Assembly (NCBI RefSeq): GCF_026168515.1
Contig: NZ_CP093443.1
Location: 3,224,001-3,288,000, forward strand
DNA length: 64,000 bases
Source: Brevibacterium spongiae
GTDB taxonomy: Bacteria; Actinomycetota; Actinomycetes; Actinomycetales; Brevibacteriaceae
Direction of reading: 5' to 3'
The notes beneath the pieces are model-generated. The model searched no databases, was not told the DNA's origin, and was given only the letters and a program-made list of their open reading frames with translations. A program made the position numbers and the translations under genes. Below are positions 33,761 to 41,785 of the stretch, piece after piece (positions within the stretch are counted from its first letter, which is position 1; the number at the start of each line of letters is the position of its first letter).

Positions 33761-34900
33761 TCAGCGGCGTTCCTCGTCTTCTGGTTCTTCGGATTCCTCG
33801 TATTCCACGGGCTCGTCAGCGGCTTCCGGCTCCTCCTCGTAGTCCTCTGCGGGCTCCGCGTCGCCTGCCTCGGCCGGTTCGTCGTCCTCGTATTCCTCTG
33901 CCGGCTCCTCCTCGTACTCCTCTTCGGCTTCGCCCTCGGCCGGTTCGTCGTCCTCGTACTCCTCTCCGGCTTCGCCCTCGGCGGGCTCGACCTCGGTCTC
34001 CTCCGCCTCGGATTCGTCGGGTTCATCCTCATCCGCGCCGGAGTCGACATCCGCGACCTGGTCCTCGGCCGGCTCGTCCTCGCTGTCTTCGGGTTGGGCC
34101 TGGTCCTGTTCGAGGCCGTCCTCGTGGGAGGTGACGAGTTCCCCGTCGCGGATCTCTCCGCGCCATCCTTCGACGCTGTCGGGGTCGACCATGATCTGTC
34201 TCATCACATGGCGGACGAAGAACTTCAGTTCGAGGCGGAAACGGCGGGGGACGGTGAACCACAGTGCACCGACGCCTTCCATGAAGCCCTGCTTGTGGTA
34301 CTCGCCCACTGCAATGATCCGGGTCAGCCTGGGCGCGACCTCGTGGAAGGAGATGCTGCCGCTGATATAGCCCTTCTCGCCAGTCGATTCCCAGACGATG
34401 TGGGAGTCGGGAACCTGCTCGGTGATCGTGGCTTCCCAGGTCCGGTGCGACCAGACGGCCTGCCCTTTGATGCTGAGGGTGACATCGTCGGTGCGTTCGA
34501 CGTTCTCGACCTTCTTCATGAAGTCGGGCCAGTCCTCGAACGTCGTGAACGCGTTGTAGGCCACGTTCAGCGGGACACCGACCTCGGCGGTCTCCACGAT
34601 GTTGGAGAACTTGAAATCACCGGAGCCGCCCGAACCGCTCGAGCCGCCGAACAGACCCTTGACCTTCTCCTTGACTCCGGTCGTCGCCGCGGACATCGCC
34701 GCTTTCGCCGGTGACTTGCCCTCGGCGATCTCCTCTGCCCCGGCTTGGGCCGCAGGCCCGGGCCCATCGCCCACGCCGTCGAGGCGGTCGGCGATCTTCT
34801 CGACCCTGTCCCCGACGGAGTTGACCGCCTTGCGTCCGACGGTCTTGGCAAAGTCTCCGGCCTGCTGCTTGAGGCCGCTGAAGATCGAATCATCACTCAT
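33761..34900 (-). CDS. SRPBCC-family protein of the gas vesicle operon, long acidic tail
   Basis: A 379-aa protein. Residues about 95-235 form a START/polyketide-cyclase-like SRPBCC domain (VETAEVGVPLNVAYNAFTTFEDWPDF; GQAVWSHRTWEATITEQVPD). The N-terminal 90 residues are helical and Ala-rich. The last 120 residues are almost entirely Glu/Asp/Pro/Ala with several imperfect copies of EYEDDEPAEG. SRPBCC proteins are common in actinobacterial gas-vesicle clusters (for example the GvpZ position in Streptomyces); a ligand is not known. Its start overlaps the upstream gene by eight bases. Confidence 0.82.
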   Translation of the reverse strand: MSDDSIFSGLKQQAGDFAKTVGRKAVNSVGDRVEKIADRLDGVGDGPGPAAQAGAEEIAEGKSPAKAAMSAATTGVKEKVKGLFGGSSGSGGSGDFKFSNIVETAEVGVPLNVAYNAFTTFEDWPDFMKKVENVERTDDVTLSIKGQAVWSHRTWEATITEQVPDSHIVWESTGEKGYISGSISFHEVAPRLTRIIAVGEYHKQGFMEGVGALWFTVPRRFRLELKFFVRHVMRQIMVDPDSVEGWRGEIRDGELVTSHEDGLEQDQAQPEDSEDEPAEDQVADVDSGADEDEPDESEAEETEVEPAEGEAGEEYEDDEPAEGEAEEEYEEEPAEEYEDDEPAEAGDAEPAEDYEEEPEAADEPVEYEESEEPEDEERR

Positions 34901-35615
34901 CTTCGGCCTCCTCGGGCTTGGCAGCGGCGCGGGTCGACGATGTCTTCTTCGCAGTCGTCGAGCGCTTGGAGCCCGACTTCGTGCGCGAACCGCGTGAAGC
35001 AGTCGACGACTTCGACGAACGCGTTCCCTTCGCAGAGCGATTCGCCGTCGAGGGGCGCTTGGCTGCCGGCTTCTTCTTCGGAGCTTCCTCCTCGTCCTGC
35101 GGCTCCTCGTCGGTCTCCTGCGGCTCGTCGGTCGTCTCCGTTTCGCCGGTGGACTCTGCCTCCTCGGTCAACCCTTCCTCATCGGGCTCGGAACCCTCCG
35201 ACGGCGCGGCAGCGTTCTCGGCCTCCGACTCGGGTGCGTCCTCTTCGTCGTCCGCACCCTCGCTGTCATCGACATTGGGGTCGATCGAGTCGGCGGCGTC
35301 GTCGAGAGTCGACTTCATCTTCTCGGTCTGATCCTGGAGCTTGACGCTGAGCTGATCGACTCCCTTCGCGGCCACGGCTTTGACCGCGCTCTTGCCGGAT
35401 TCGGCCAGACGACCGGTGATCTTCTCCTGGAGACTCTTGAGCTCGGGGGAAGAATCAGCGAAATCCTTGAGGCCGCCCAGAAGCTGATCGCGATTCTTCG
35501 CGGCAGTCGTTCCGGCGACAGCCGAGGCTACCGTGAGTGCCAGGCCTAACTTCTTGGTCCTGCCGAGCATGTAGCCCGCCAGTATCAGACCGGTGATCTT
35601 CATCTTGTTGTTCAT
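34893..35615 (-). CDS. membrane-anchored, charged gas vesicle operon protein
   Basis: First gene of the operon, 240 aa. One N-terminal membrane-like segment (ITGLILAGYMLGRTKKLGLALT region) is followed by a helical part resembling a coiled coil (residues about 40-110), an acidic stretch, and a final Lys/Ser/Arg/Thr-rich tail similar to histone-like or Ku tails. This matches the highly charged proteins found beside SRPBCC genes in actinobacterial gvp clusters. GGAGG lies before the ATG at 35615. Function unknown. Confidence 0.7.
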   Translation of the reverse strand: MNNKMKITGLILAGYMLGRTKKLGLALTVASAVAGTTAAKNRDQLLGGLKDFADSSPELKSLQEKITGRLAESGKSAVKAVAAKGVDQLSVKLQDQTEKMKSTLDDAADSIDPNVDDSEGADDEEDAPESEAENAAAPSEGSEPDEEGLTEEAESTGETETTDEPQETDEEPQDEEEAPKKKPAAKRPSTANRSAKGTRSSKSSTASRGSRTKSGSKRSTTAKKTSSTRAAAKPEEAEDE

Positions 35616-35890
35616 GATTGCCTCCGTCTCCGCGCTGATGGGCACGGACCGAGATTGAAGAATGGAAGCCAGGAGCCCAGGGCTGGGATTGCCATGCGAT
35701 GGGTTGGCGCTCCTTCGTGCTGATCACTGATTCGAGGGTCATCGCCTCGTGACGACAACGGCGGGAATCGTCTCCGCCCATCGTCCGAAGCTGTCGCAGA
35801 CTCCTGACCGCGTCTGCGGGCTTCCTGTGTCGCGGAAGCCAAGAGCACTCTGCCCTTTGCACCATCATCTGTTCAGCTACCCCTGATCCG
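35616..35890. promoter_or_regulatory. upstream region of the gas vesicle operon
   Basis: A 275-base non-coding stretch between the glutamate-cysteine ligase gene and the first operon gene, both on the minus strand. It is the only place in the operon large enough for a promoter. I could not identify a convincing -35/-10 pair or an alternative-sigma signature. Confidence 0.35.
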
Positions 35891-37030
35891 TCAAGGGGGG
35901 TCAGAAACGCCCCTGGAGCTGTCAGCCGGTTGCTCAAATTGATCCTGAGAACTGTCTGTCAATCTGTGGGCTGCGTGTTCCAACAAGCCGCCTACCCCCT
36001 GTCTCTCCGCCACCCGGCGCTGCTCCTCGGAGCCGGTGCCCTGGCTGAGCAGACGGCGGAGTCCACGGTGAACACGGCCCATATCCTGGCTTCGCATCAG
36101 CGCCGGTCGTGCGCGGTGGAAGACCTTTCGGACTACCTCCGCGGCCGGTGCACTCGTCTGCGTGTCCGGGTCCATGAGCAAGCCCGTGAGACCGAAACGC
36201 GCAGCCTGCCAATGAGCGATGTTCAGCAGATTCGCAGGGACCGCCTCCGGTCCCGTGTCGTCCATGGCGACGTCTGCGAGCGCACGGGTGAGCAGCGCGA
36301 GGGTCACAGTGGTCGCGGTGTCCAGCTGCACGTCACTGGTCCGGACTTCGACTGTCCTGTGCTTCGGCGAGAGCCTGACCAGCCACCCCAGAGTCGCCTC
36401 GTCGAGCACCACGTCCGATCGCAGCGCAGCATCGATCTGCGCATCGTAGTCGTCGAGGTCGTGGAAGTGAGGCGGGATGCCGAAGACGACCCACCGCCGG
36501 TAGTGGATGGAACGCCAGCTGGCGAAGCCGCTGTCGGCTCCGCGCCAGAGGGGAGAATTCGCGCTCAACGCGGTGAGCACGGGAATCCACCTGCGCAGGC
36601 CGTTGACAGCTCTCAGCCCCGCTTCCCTGTCGGGAATGTCGACATGGACATGCATGCCGTTGACGTATTGGTCGGCGGCGATGGCGGGAGCGAGCTGCGC
36701 GAACTCACGGTAACGGCTGCCGTCGCTGACCCCCGGCGGGGCCGCCGGAATCTGAGGCGCTGTGCCGAGGCCGACAGCGAGCAGTCCGCGCGCCTGAGCC
36801 GCTGCCGAGAGGCCGCGTCGAAAAGAGTGCAGCGATTCGAACGCTTCTTCAGCCGTGGTCAGGACGGGAGTCGCGAACTCGATCTGCCCGGGCAGCCATT
36901 CGGCACAGGCTGCTCCGCGGCTCGGCCTCACCTCGTCCTCGATCTCCTGCAGGCTGCTCTTCGATCGAGCAGGCAGAAGTGAATGTCGATCGACGAGAAG
37001 GAATTCCTCCTCGATGCCGAATTCGCTCAT
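35891..37030 (-). CDS. YbdK-type carboxylate-amine ligase, glutamate-cysteine ligase family
   Basis: A 379-aa ATP-dependent ligase: FGIEEEFLLVD at the start (metal/ATP-binding acidic cluster), GLGTAPQIPAA, the QYVNGMHVHVDIPD block, SANSPLWRG, and RTVEVRTSDVQLD. These define the glutamate-cysteine ligase 2 (YbdK) group. In actinobacteria related enzymes can contribute to gamma-glutamylcysteine or other thiols, but substrate is unproven. The ATG at 37030 follows AGGTGA closely; a GTG two codons earlier is possible. It precedes the gas-vesicle operon on the same strand. Confidence 0.88.
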   Translation of the reverse strand: MSEFGIEEEFLLVDRHSLLPARSKSSLQEIEDEVRPSRGAACAEWLPGQIEFATPVLTTAEEAFESLHSFRRGLSAAAQARGLLAVGLGTAPQIPAAPPGVSDGSRYREFAQLAPAIAADQYVNGMHVHVDIPDREAGLRAVNGLRRWIPVLTALSANSPLWRGADSGFASWRSIHYRRWVVFGIPPHFHDLDDYDAQIDAALRSDVVLDEATLGWLVRLSPKHRTVEVRTSDVQLDTATTVTLALLTRALADVAMDDTGPEAVPANLLNIAHWQAARFGLTGLLMDPDTQTSAPAAEVVRKVFHRARPALMRSQDMGRVHRGLRRLLSQGTGSEEQRRVAERQGVGGLLEHAAHRLTDSSQDQFEQPADSSRGVSDPP

Positions 37031-37349
37031 CGTCACCTCATTCCGTTTCTGACCCGCTCACGCTATTGGACGGGTCGCGGATTCGACAGCAGATGCGGGA
37101 CCTCACGGAAATACCTGCGAAGAGGCCCCGGCGGCAGGTGTGAGCGGTAGGCGCTCTCGCGGCGATTCAGACGCGGCAGCCGGATCGTCGATCACCCCTA
37201 GCCTCCATCGAGAAGCAGAACCTACACTTTCGGGAAGATTCGAGACGAGTGGCCAAAGCATGAGCGAGGGTCGCTGGGTCCCGGATCGCTGGCACACCGG
37301 GCAGGAGGAACCTCCTGCCACGAAAGTCACAAGCCGAATCAGCAGACGA

Positions 37350-37658
37350 ATGGACGATCAGAACCCGAAGCGCATCGATCCCCGATCCAGCATCGCATTC
37401 TCAGACGAGCGAGCGATCAGGAGACGGAGGAAGCTCAAAGAGGCCGCCGAATTCTGGAACATGTCGGTTGCCGGAGTGTGGTTGCACTATGTCAGCCTCG
37501 GCGGTGACCTCACCGAATACGAGCTCGACGCCTACCTCCACGAGGCCTACTTCCTCACGCCCTATCAGCACGACATCCTGGCCGAGGCCGTCAATGAGCT
37601 CATCGATATGCTTCCCCCGCCTCCGCGAGCCCCGCTGACCGACGAAACCGGTCTATGA
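37350..37658 (+). CDS. conserved small actinobacterial protein
   Basis: A 102-aa protein with a conserved helical core (IDPRSSIAFSDERAIRRRRKL; FWNMSVAGVWLHYVSLGGD; YLHEAYFLTPYQHDILAEAVNE). I recognise this as a widespread actinobacterial protein of unknown function. The in-frame extension to 37140 is not conserved, and no strong ribosome-binding site is visible, so the start is moderately supported. Its last six bases overlap the convergent MFS gene. Confidence 0.72.
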   Translation: MDDQNPKRIDPRSSIAFSDERAIRRRRKLKEAAEFWNMSVAGVWLHYVSLGGDLTEYELDAYLHEAYFLTPYQHDILAEAVNELIDMLPPPPRAPLTDETGL

Positions 37659-39494
37659 CCGGTCGCCTCGGTACTCCAGCCTGCCGCGGCGATTGCGATG
37701 GACGGCTCCCTGCCGAATCGCCTCACGCACCGCCGCACGGAAGCGTCCGGGGCCCCAGCGGCGAGCCCCGATCGCACGGTAGAGCTCCACCTCTCCGACA
37801 GGTTCCATGTCGCGGACGAAATCGATGATGCCGTTGACCTCGTTGGCCGAGACCTCGGGCGGAACGTCGCGTGAGGACACCGAAGGCCACGGTGCATAGA
37901 CGCCGACCGATCCCGGGCCCGGACGCAGACGATCTCCTCGGCTTCGAGCCTCGGGGCTCGCCGACGGTTCGGCCGCCTCAGCGGAATCTGCCCACTCACC
38001 TCGCTCGGTCGGCTCGGCACTGCTCTCCGCGGCGCCTTCGGCACTCTCAGCGTCCTCGGCCGTCAGGGGTCGGGCGATGTCTTCGAGGTCGGCACCTTCC
38101 GCCTTGACGCCGAAGATCAGTTCGGCCACGCCGCCGAGCGCCATGACCGCCGCACCGATGCAGAATGCCCAGGCCACTTGGGAACGATCACCGGACTCGA
38201 TCATGCCGCCGAAGAGCAGCGGACCGGCGATGCCTCCGGCGGCGGTGCCGATGGCGTAGAAGAATGCGATGGCCAGTGCTCGGGTCTCCATCGGGAAGAT
38301 CTCGCTGACGGTGAGGTAGGCCGCACTGGCTCCGGACGAGGCGAGGAAGAAGCAGACGATGAGGATGACGAGGAAGAGCCATTCGCCGCCGACATCAGCG
38401 TTGAAGACGAGTGCGAGGACCACTGCCACGACCGCCGATCCGAGGTAGCTGAACGAGATCATCGGTTTCCGACCGATCGTATCGAAGAATCTGCCGAGGA
38501 TGACGGGGCCGGCGAAGTTGCTCAGCGACCAGAGGATGATGAAGATCGGCACGGTGGCTGCCGCAACTCCGTAGAATCCGTTGAAGATCGTGCCCAGGTT
38601 GAAGGTGATGCCGTTGTAGAGGAACGCCTGCCCGACGAAGAGGACGAGGCAGAGGATCGCGCGTTTGGGATAGATCGTGAAAGCGACCTTCATGATCTCG
38701 ACGAACGAGATCGTCTTCCGCTGCCGGACGGTGATGGTCTTCTTCGGCGGCGGCAGGGTCTGTGAGGTCTCCGTCTCGATGCCGTCTTCGATCTCGCCGA
38801 CGATGCGTTCGGCCTCGTCGTTCCGACCATGGATGAACAGCCACCTCGGACTCTCTGGAACGTTCTTGCGCACGACGAACACAAAGATCGCCAGCAGCAT
38901 GCCGACGGCGAAGGCCAGGCGCCAGCCGATCATCTTCGGCAGGATATCGGTGTTGAGGAAGAACAGCGTCGTCGCCGCCCCACCGGCGGCGCCGAGCCAG
39001 TAGGAGCCGTTGATGATGAGATCGATGCGGCCCCGGACGCGGGCGGGGATGAGTTCGTCGATGGCGGAGTTGACGGCTGCGTATTCCCCGCCGATGCCGG
39101 CACCGGTGAGAAAGCGCACGAGGAAGAAGTACCAGGCGGAGAACGAGAACGCCGTGGCGACGGTGGCGACGAGATAGAGCACGAGAGTGATGAGGAAGAG
39201 CTTGCGTCGGCCGAATCGGTCAGTGAGCTGGCCGAAGACGATCGCACCGACGCAGGCGCCGAGGACGTAGATGGCTCCGGCGGTGCCGATCTGCCCCGCG
39301 GTCATGTCGATGCCGCTGCCCTCTTCGGTCATCCGAGCGGCGACGTTGCCGACCATCGTCACCTCGAGACCATCGAGGATCCACACACTGCCGAGCCCGA
39401 CGACGACCATCCAGTGGAACCGGGCCCACGGCAGCCGGTCCAACCGGGCCGGCACATCCGTCTTGATCGTTCCGAGCTCGACGTTCTCACTCAT
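37653..39494 (-). CDS. MFS transporter with winged-helix-like C-terminal extension
   Basis: A 613-aa major facilitator of the sugar/metabolite:H+ symporter type. It has twelve hydrophobic segments in residues about 25-460, the loop GQLTDRFGRRKLFL, and VRFLTGAGIGGEYAAVNSAIDELIPARVRG (quoted in part). After an Ala/Glu-rich linker of about 70 residues the last 75 residues (ANEVNGIIDFVRDMEPVGEV; WGPGRFRAAVREAIRQGAVH; a basic end) look like a winged helix. Such a tail is unusual and may be regulatory. AGGAGGTG precedes the ATG. Confidence 0.87.
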   Translation of the reverse strand: MSENVELGTIKTDVPARLDRLPWARFHWMVVVGLGSVWILDGLEVTMVGNVAARMTEEGSGIDMTAGQIGTAGAIYVLGACVGAIVFGQLTDRFGRRKLFLITLVLYLVATVATAFSFSAWYFFLVRFLTGAGIGGEYAAVNSAIDELIPARVRGRIDLIINGSYWLGAAGGAATTLFFLNTDILPKMIGWRLAFAVGMLLAIFVFVVRKNVPESPRWLFIHGRNDEAERIVGEIEDGIETETSQTLPPPKKTITVRQRKTISFVEIMKVAFTIYPKRAILCLVLFVGQAFLYNGITFNLGTIFNGFYGVAAATVPIFIILWSLSNFAGPVILGRFFDTIGRKPMISFSYLGSAVVAVVLALVFNADVGGEWLFLVILIVCFFLASSGASAAYLTVSEIFPMETRALAIAFFYAIGTAAGGIAGPLLFGGMIESGDRSQVAWAFCIGAAVMALGGVAELIFGVKAEGADLEDIARPLTAEDAESAEGAAESSAEPTERGEWADSAEAAEPSASPEARSRGDRLRPGPGSVGVYAPWPSVSSRDVPPEVSANEVNGIIDFVRDMEPVGEVELYRAIGARRWGPGRFRAAVREAIRQGAVHRNRRGRLEYRGDRS

Positions 39495-39694
39495 CAGACA
39501 CCTCCTGGACGACGCCACTCGATTGCCAGGCAGTCTAAGCACACTCCGCCGGGCCGACAAGGCATGGTGCGAAGGCCTGAAGGAGAGTACTCTGCGCCCG
39601 CAGCGCACGGTGGCGGTGAGCCGTAGGGTCGCGAGCCGACGTGGCCACGGCTCAGCGTCGCCGGCCTCTGTGAGATTATTCCCGGAGACTCAGT

Positions 39695-40876
39695 TCACGA
39701 GATCCTGGTCACGAGGTCGCCCGGTGTGTGGTCCCAGTCTTCGCCGAGGATCTCCCGCGCGGCGTCGAGACGGTCCTCCATATTCACCATGAGGACTCCG
39801 CGCACGCGTCCGTCCTCGCCGAGGTAGTACACCACTCCATCCGTATGGGGCTTCTTCCAGTCTTCGACGGTGCGCAGTGTCGGATCGAGCTCGCCGACCG
39901 CCTGGTACCCGAAGTCGAAAACGTTCGTGTAGAAGTACGGTGTATGGGTGTAGGACTCGTCCGCGCCGGCCATGATCCGCCCGACGGCCTTGCCCATCTG
40001 GGTGGCGTTGTCGACGTGTTCGACACGCTGTCGTCCGAGGATCCTGTCGGGATAGCGAGCAACGTCTCCGGCTGCGAAGACGTCCGGCTTTGAGGTCCGC
40101 AGCGATTCGTCGACGATGATCCCGTCGTCCGTGTCCAGCCCCGCATCCTCTGCGAGCTGGGTCGCAGGTTCGATGCCGAGGCCGACGACCACGGCGTCGA
40201 ACTCATGGGGCTCGCCGTCGCAGTCGAGCACCACTCGATCGCCGTCGACGTGCCCACCCGAGGCCTTCGTGCCCGGCACGAGAGTCACTCCGTGGCTGCG
40301 ATAGAGTTCGTGGAACTGCTTGGCGAGGTCCGGCGGGAAGATGGACCCGCCGAGGGTGTCGTCGTCGAAGATCAGAGTCGTTCGGGTGTCGTTCTGCACC
40401 AGGGCGGCGGCGAGTTCAGTGCCGATGAAGCCGCCGCCGATGACTGCGATGCTCAGGTTCCGGCCCGACAGATCCCGCAGACGGCGGTAGTCGTTGAACT
40501 CGCGGAAGCAGATGACCCGCTCACCTTCGTCCAGATCGATGCCCTTCGGTCTCCCGCCGGTGACGAAGAGCAGCTTGTCATAGGTGAAGTCGCCGTGGGT
40601 CGTCCTCACGGATTTCGCTTCGACGTCGACTGCGGTCGCCCCCGTACGGAGGCTGATCCGGGCTCCGGTCGCTTCGGCGGTGTCGAGGTAGTTGTCGCTC
40701 TCGTCGAAACTCTCGTCGGTCCACAGTCGCTTGCTCAGCGCGGGACGCGTATAGGGCTCGTCGACGTCATCGCTGATGATGGCGATCGAACCCTCCTCGT
40801 CGATCTCCCGTATCCCCTGGGCCGCGGAGTCAGCGGCCATGCCGCCGCCGATGATCACATATCGGAACTCAGCCAT
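39695..40876 (-). CDS. FAD-dependent NAD(P)H:ferredoxin reductase-type oxidoreductase
   Basis: A 393-aa two-dinucleotide-domain flavoprotein: RYVIIGGGMAADSAAQGI at the N-terminus, PYTRPALSKRLW, LLFVTGGRPKGID, the NAD motif IAVIGGGFIGTELAAALV, and DVFAAGDVARYPD. It resembles the ferredoxin/rubredoxin reductases serving oxygenases and P450s. No ferredoxin gene is adjacent. It could serve the carotenoid P450 elsewhere in the window, but that is speculation. Spaced 66 bases from the SDR upstream. Confidence 0.9.
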   Translation of the reverse strand: MAEFRYVIIGGGMAADSAAQGIREIDEEGSIAIISDDVDEPYTRPALSKRLWTDESFDESDNYLDTAEATGARISLRTGATAVDVEAKSVRTTHGDFTYDKLLFVTGGRPKGIDLDEGERVICFREFNDYRRLRDLSGRNLSIAVIGGGFIGTELAAALVQNDTRTTLIFDDDTLGGSIFPPDLAKQFHELYRSHGVTLVPGTKASGGHVDGDRVVLDCDGEPHEFDAVVVGLGIEPATQLAEDAGLDTDDGIIVDESLRTSKPDVFAAGDVARYPDRILGRQRVEHVDNATQMGKAVGRIMAGADESYTHTPYFYTNVFDFGYQAVGELDPTLRTVEDWKKPHTDGVVYYLGEDGRVRGVLMVNMEDRLDAAREILGEDWDHTPGDLVTRIS

Positions 40877-40942
40877 GTCGGATGCTCCTCTTCCTGTCGT
40901 CTCTGCTGTGCCTGTATTCGGTGTTCGGGGCGCTCTGGCGCA

Positions 40943-41743
40943 CTAGATCGTGGCCACCGATCCAGCGTCCACGCGATAGTTCGAGCCGTTGACGAAGCTC
41001 GCGGCGTCCGAGCAGAGGAATGCAATGACCTTGGCCACCTCCTCCGGTCGGCCGCGACGTCCGAGTTCCATGAACGGCCGTTCTTCTCGCAGGAACGAGG
41101 CGATGGCCTCATCGAAGCTCGTTCCCTTCTGCTGGGCTCGCTCATTCATCATCTCGTCGGTCATCGGGGTCGCGATGAACGCCGGAGAGACGGTGTTGAC
41201 CAGCAACCCTTCGGAGGCGTAGGTGCGCGAGAGTCCCTTGGCCAAGGAGAGCATGCCGGCCTTGGCCGCACAGTACGGCAGCTCGTCGTCATAGGGCTGC
41301 ACCGCGTCTTCAGAGGACACGAACACGATACGGCCCCAGCCGCCTCGGCGAAGTCCCGGAAGGAACGCCCGAGTGACACGGACCGGTCCCATGAGGTCGA
41401 CGTCGATGGTTCGGTCCCAGCCCTCCTGGCTGATCTCATGGAACAGCCCACCGGCCCCGTGGATGCCGGCGACATTGACGAGGATGTCGAGGTCGCCGAC
41501 CTCGGCGGCGACGGACGCGGCGAGTTCGTCGACTGATTCGTCATCGGCGATATCGGCGTCGTGGGCGTAGATCCGCTCCTTGAATTCGGCGAGTTCGTCG
41601 ACTGCGGCTTTGAGTTCGTCGGGCTCGGGCCCGGTCATCACGACGACGGCTCCTTCAGCGAGGAGCTGACGGGCCGTCTCCAGCCCGATGCCCGAACTCG
41701 CCCCCGTCACCAGTGCCTTGCGGTCGCGGATGTTGAGATCCAT
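40943..41743 (-). CDS. SDR-family NAD(P)-dependent oxidoreductase
   Basis: A 266-aa classical short-chain dehydrogenase: TGASSGIGLETARQL cofactor motif, NVAGIHGAG, catalytic Ser in FVSSEDAVQP and Tyr/Lys in LPYCAAKAGML. Three genes on the same strand (aldehyde dehydrogenase, this enzyme, FAD reductase) lie within short gaps, suggesting one catabolic transcript. Substrate unknown. Confidence 0.9.
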   Translation of the reverse strand: MDLNIRDRKALVTGASSGIGLETARQLLAEGAVVVMTGPEPDELKAAVDELAEFKERIYAHDADIADDESVDELAASVAAEVGDLDILVNVAGIHGAGGLFHEISQEGWDRTIDVDLMGPVRVTRAFLPGLRRGGWGRIVFVSSEDAVQPYDDELPYCAAKAGMLSLAKGLSRTYASEGLLVNTVSPAFIATPMTDEMMNERAQQKGTSFDEAIASFLREERPFMELGRRGRPEEVAKVIAFLCSDAASFVNGSNYRVDAGSVATI

Positions 41744-41785
41744 CTGTCTCCTTCCGGTATCTCGGTCGACTGTCGGTCTGCTGTG

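Noticed and set aside
33800-34080. Repetitive sequence that could look like a DNA tandem repeat or CRISPR-like array
   Set aside because: It encodes the imperfect acidic repeats of the SRPBCC protein tail. Units vary in length and there are no unique spacers.
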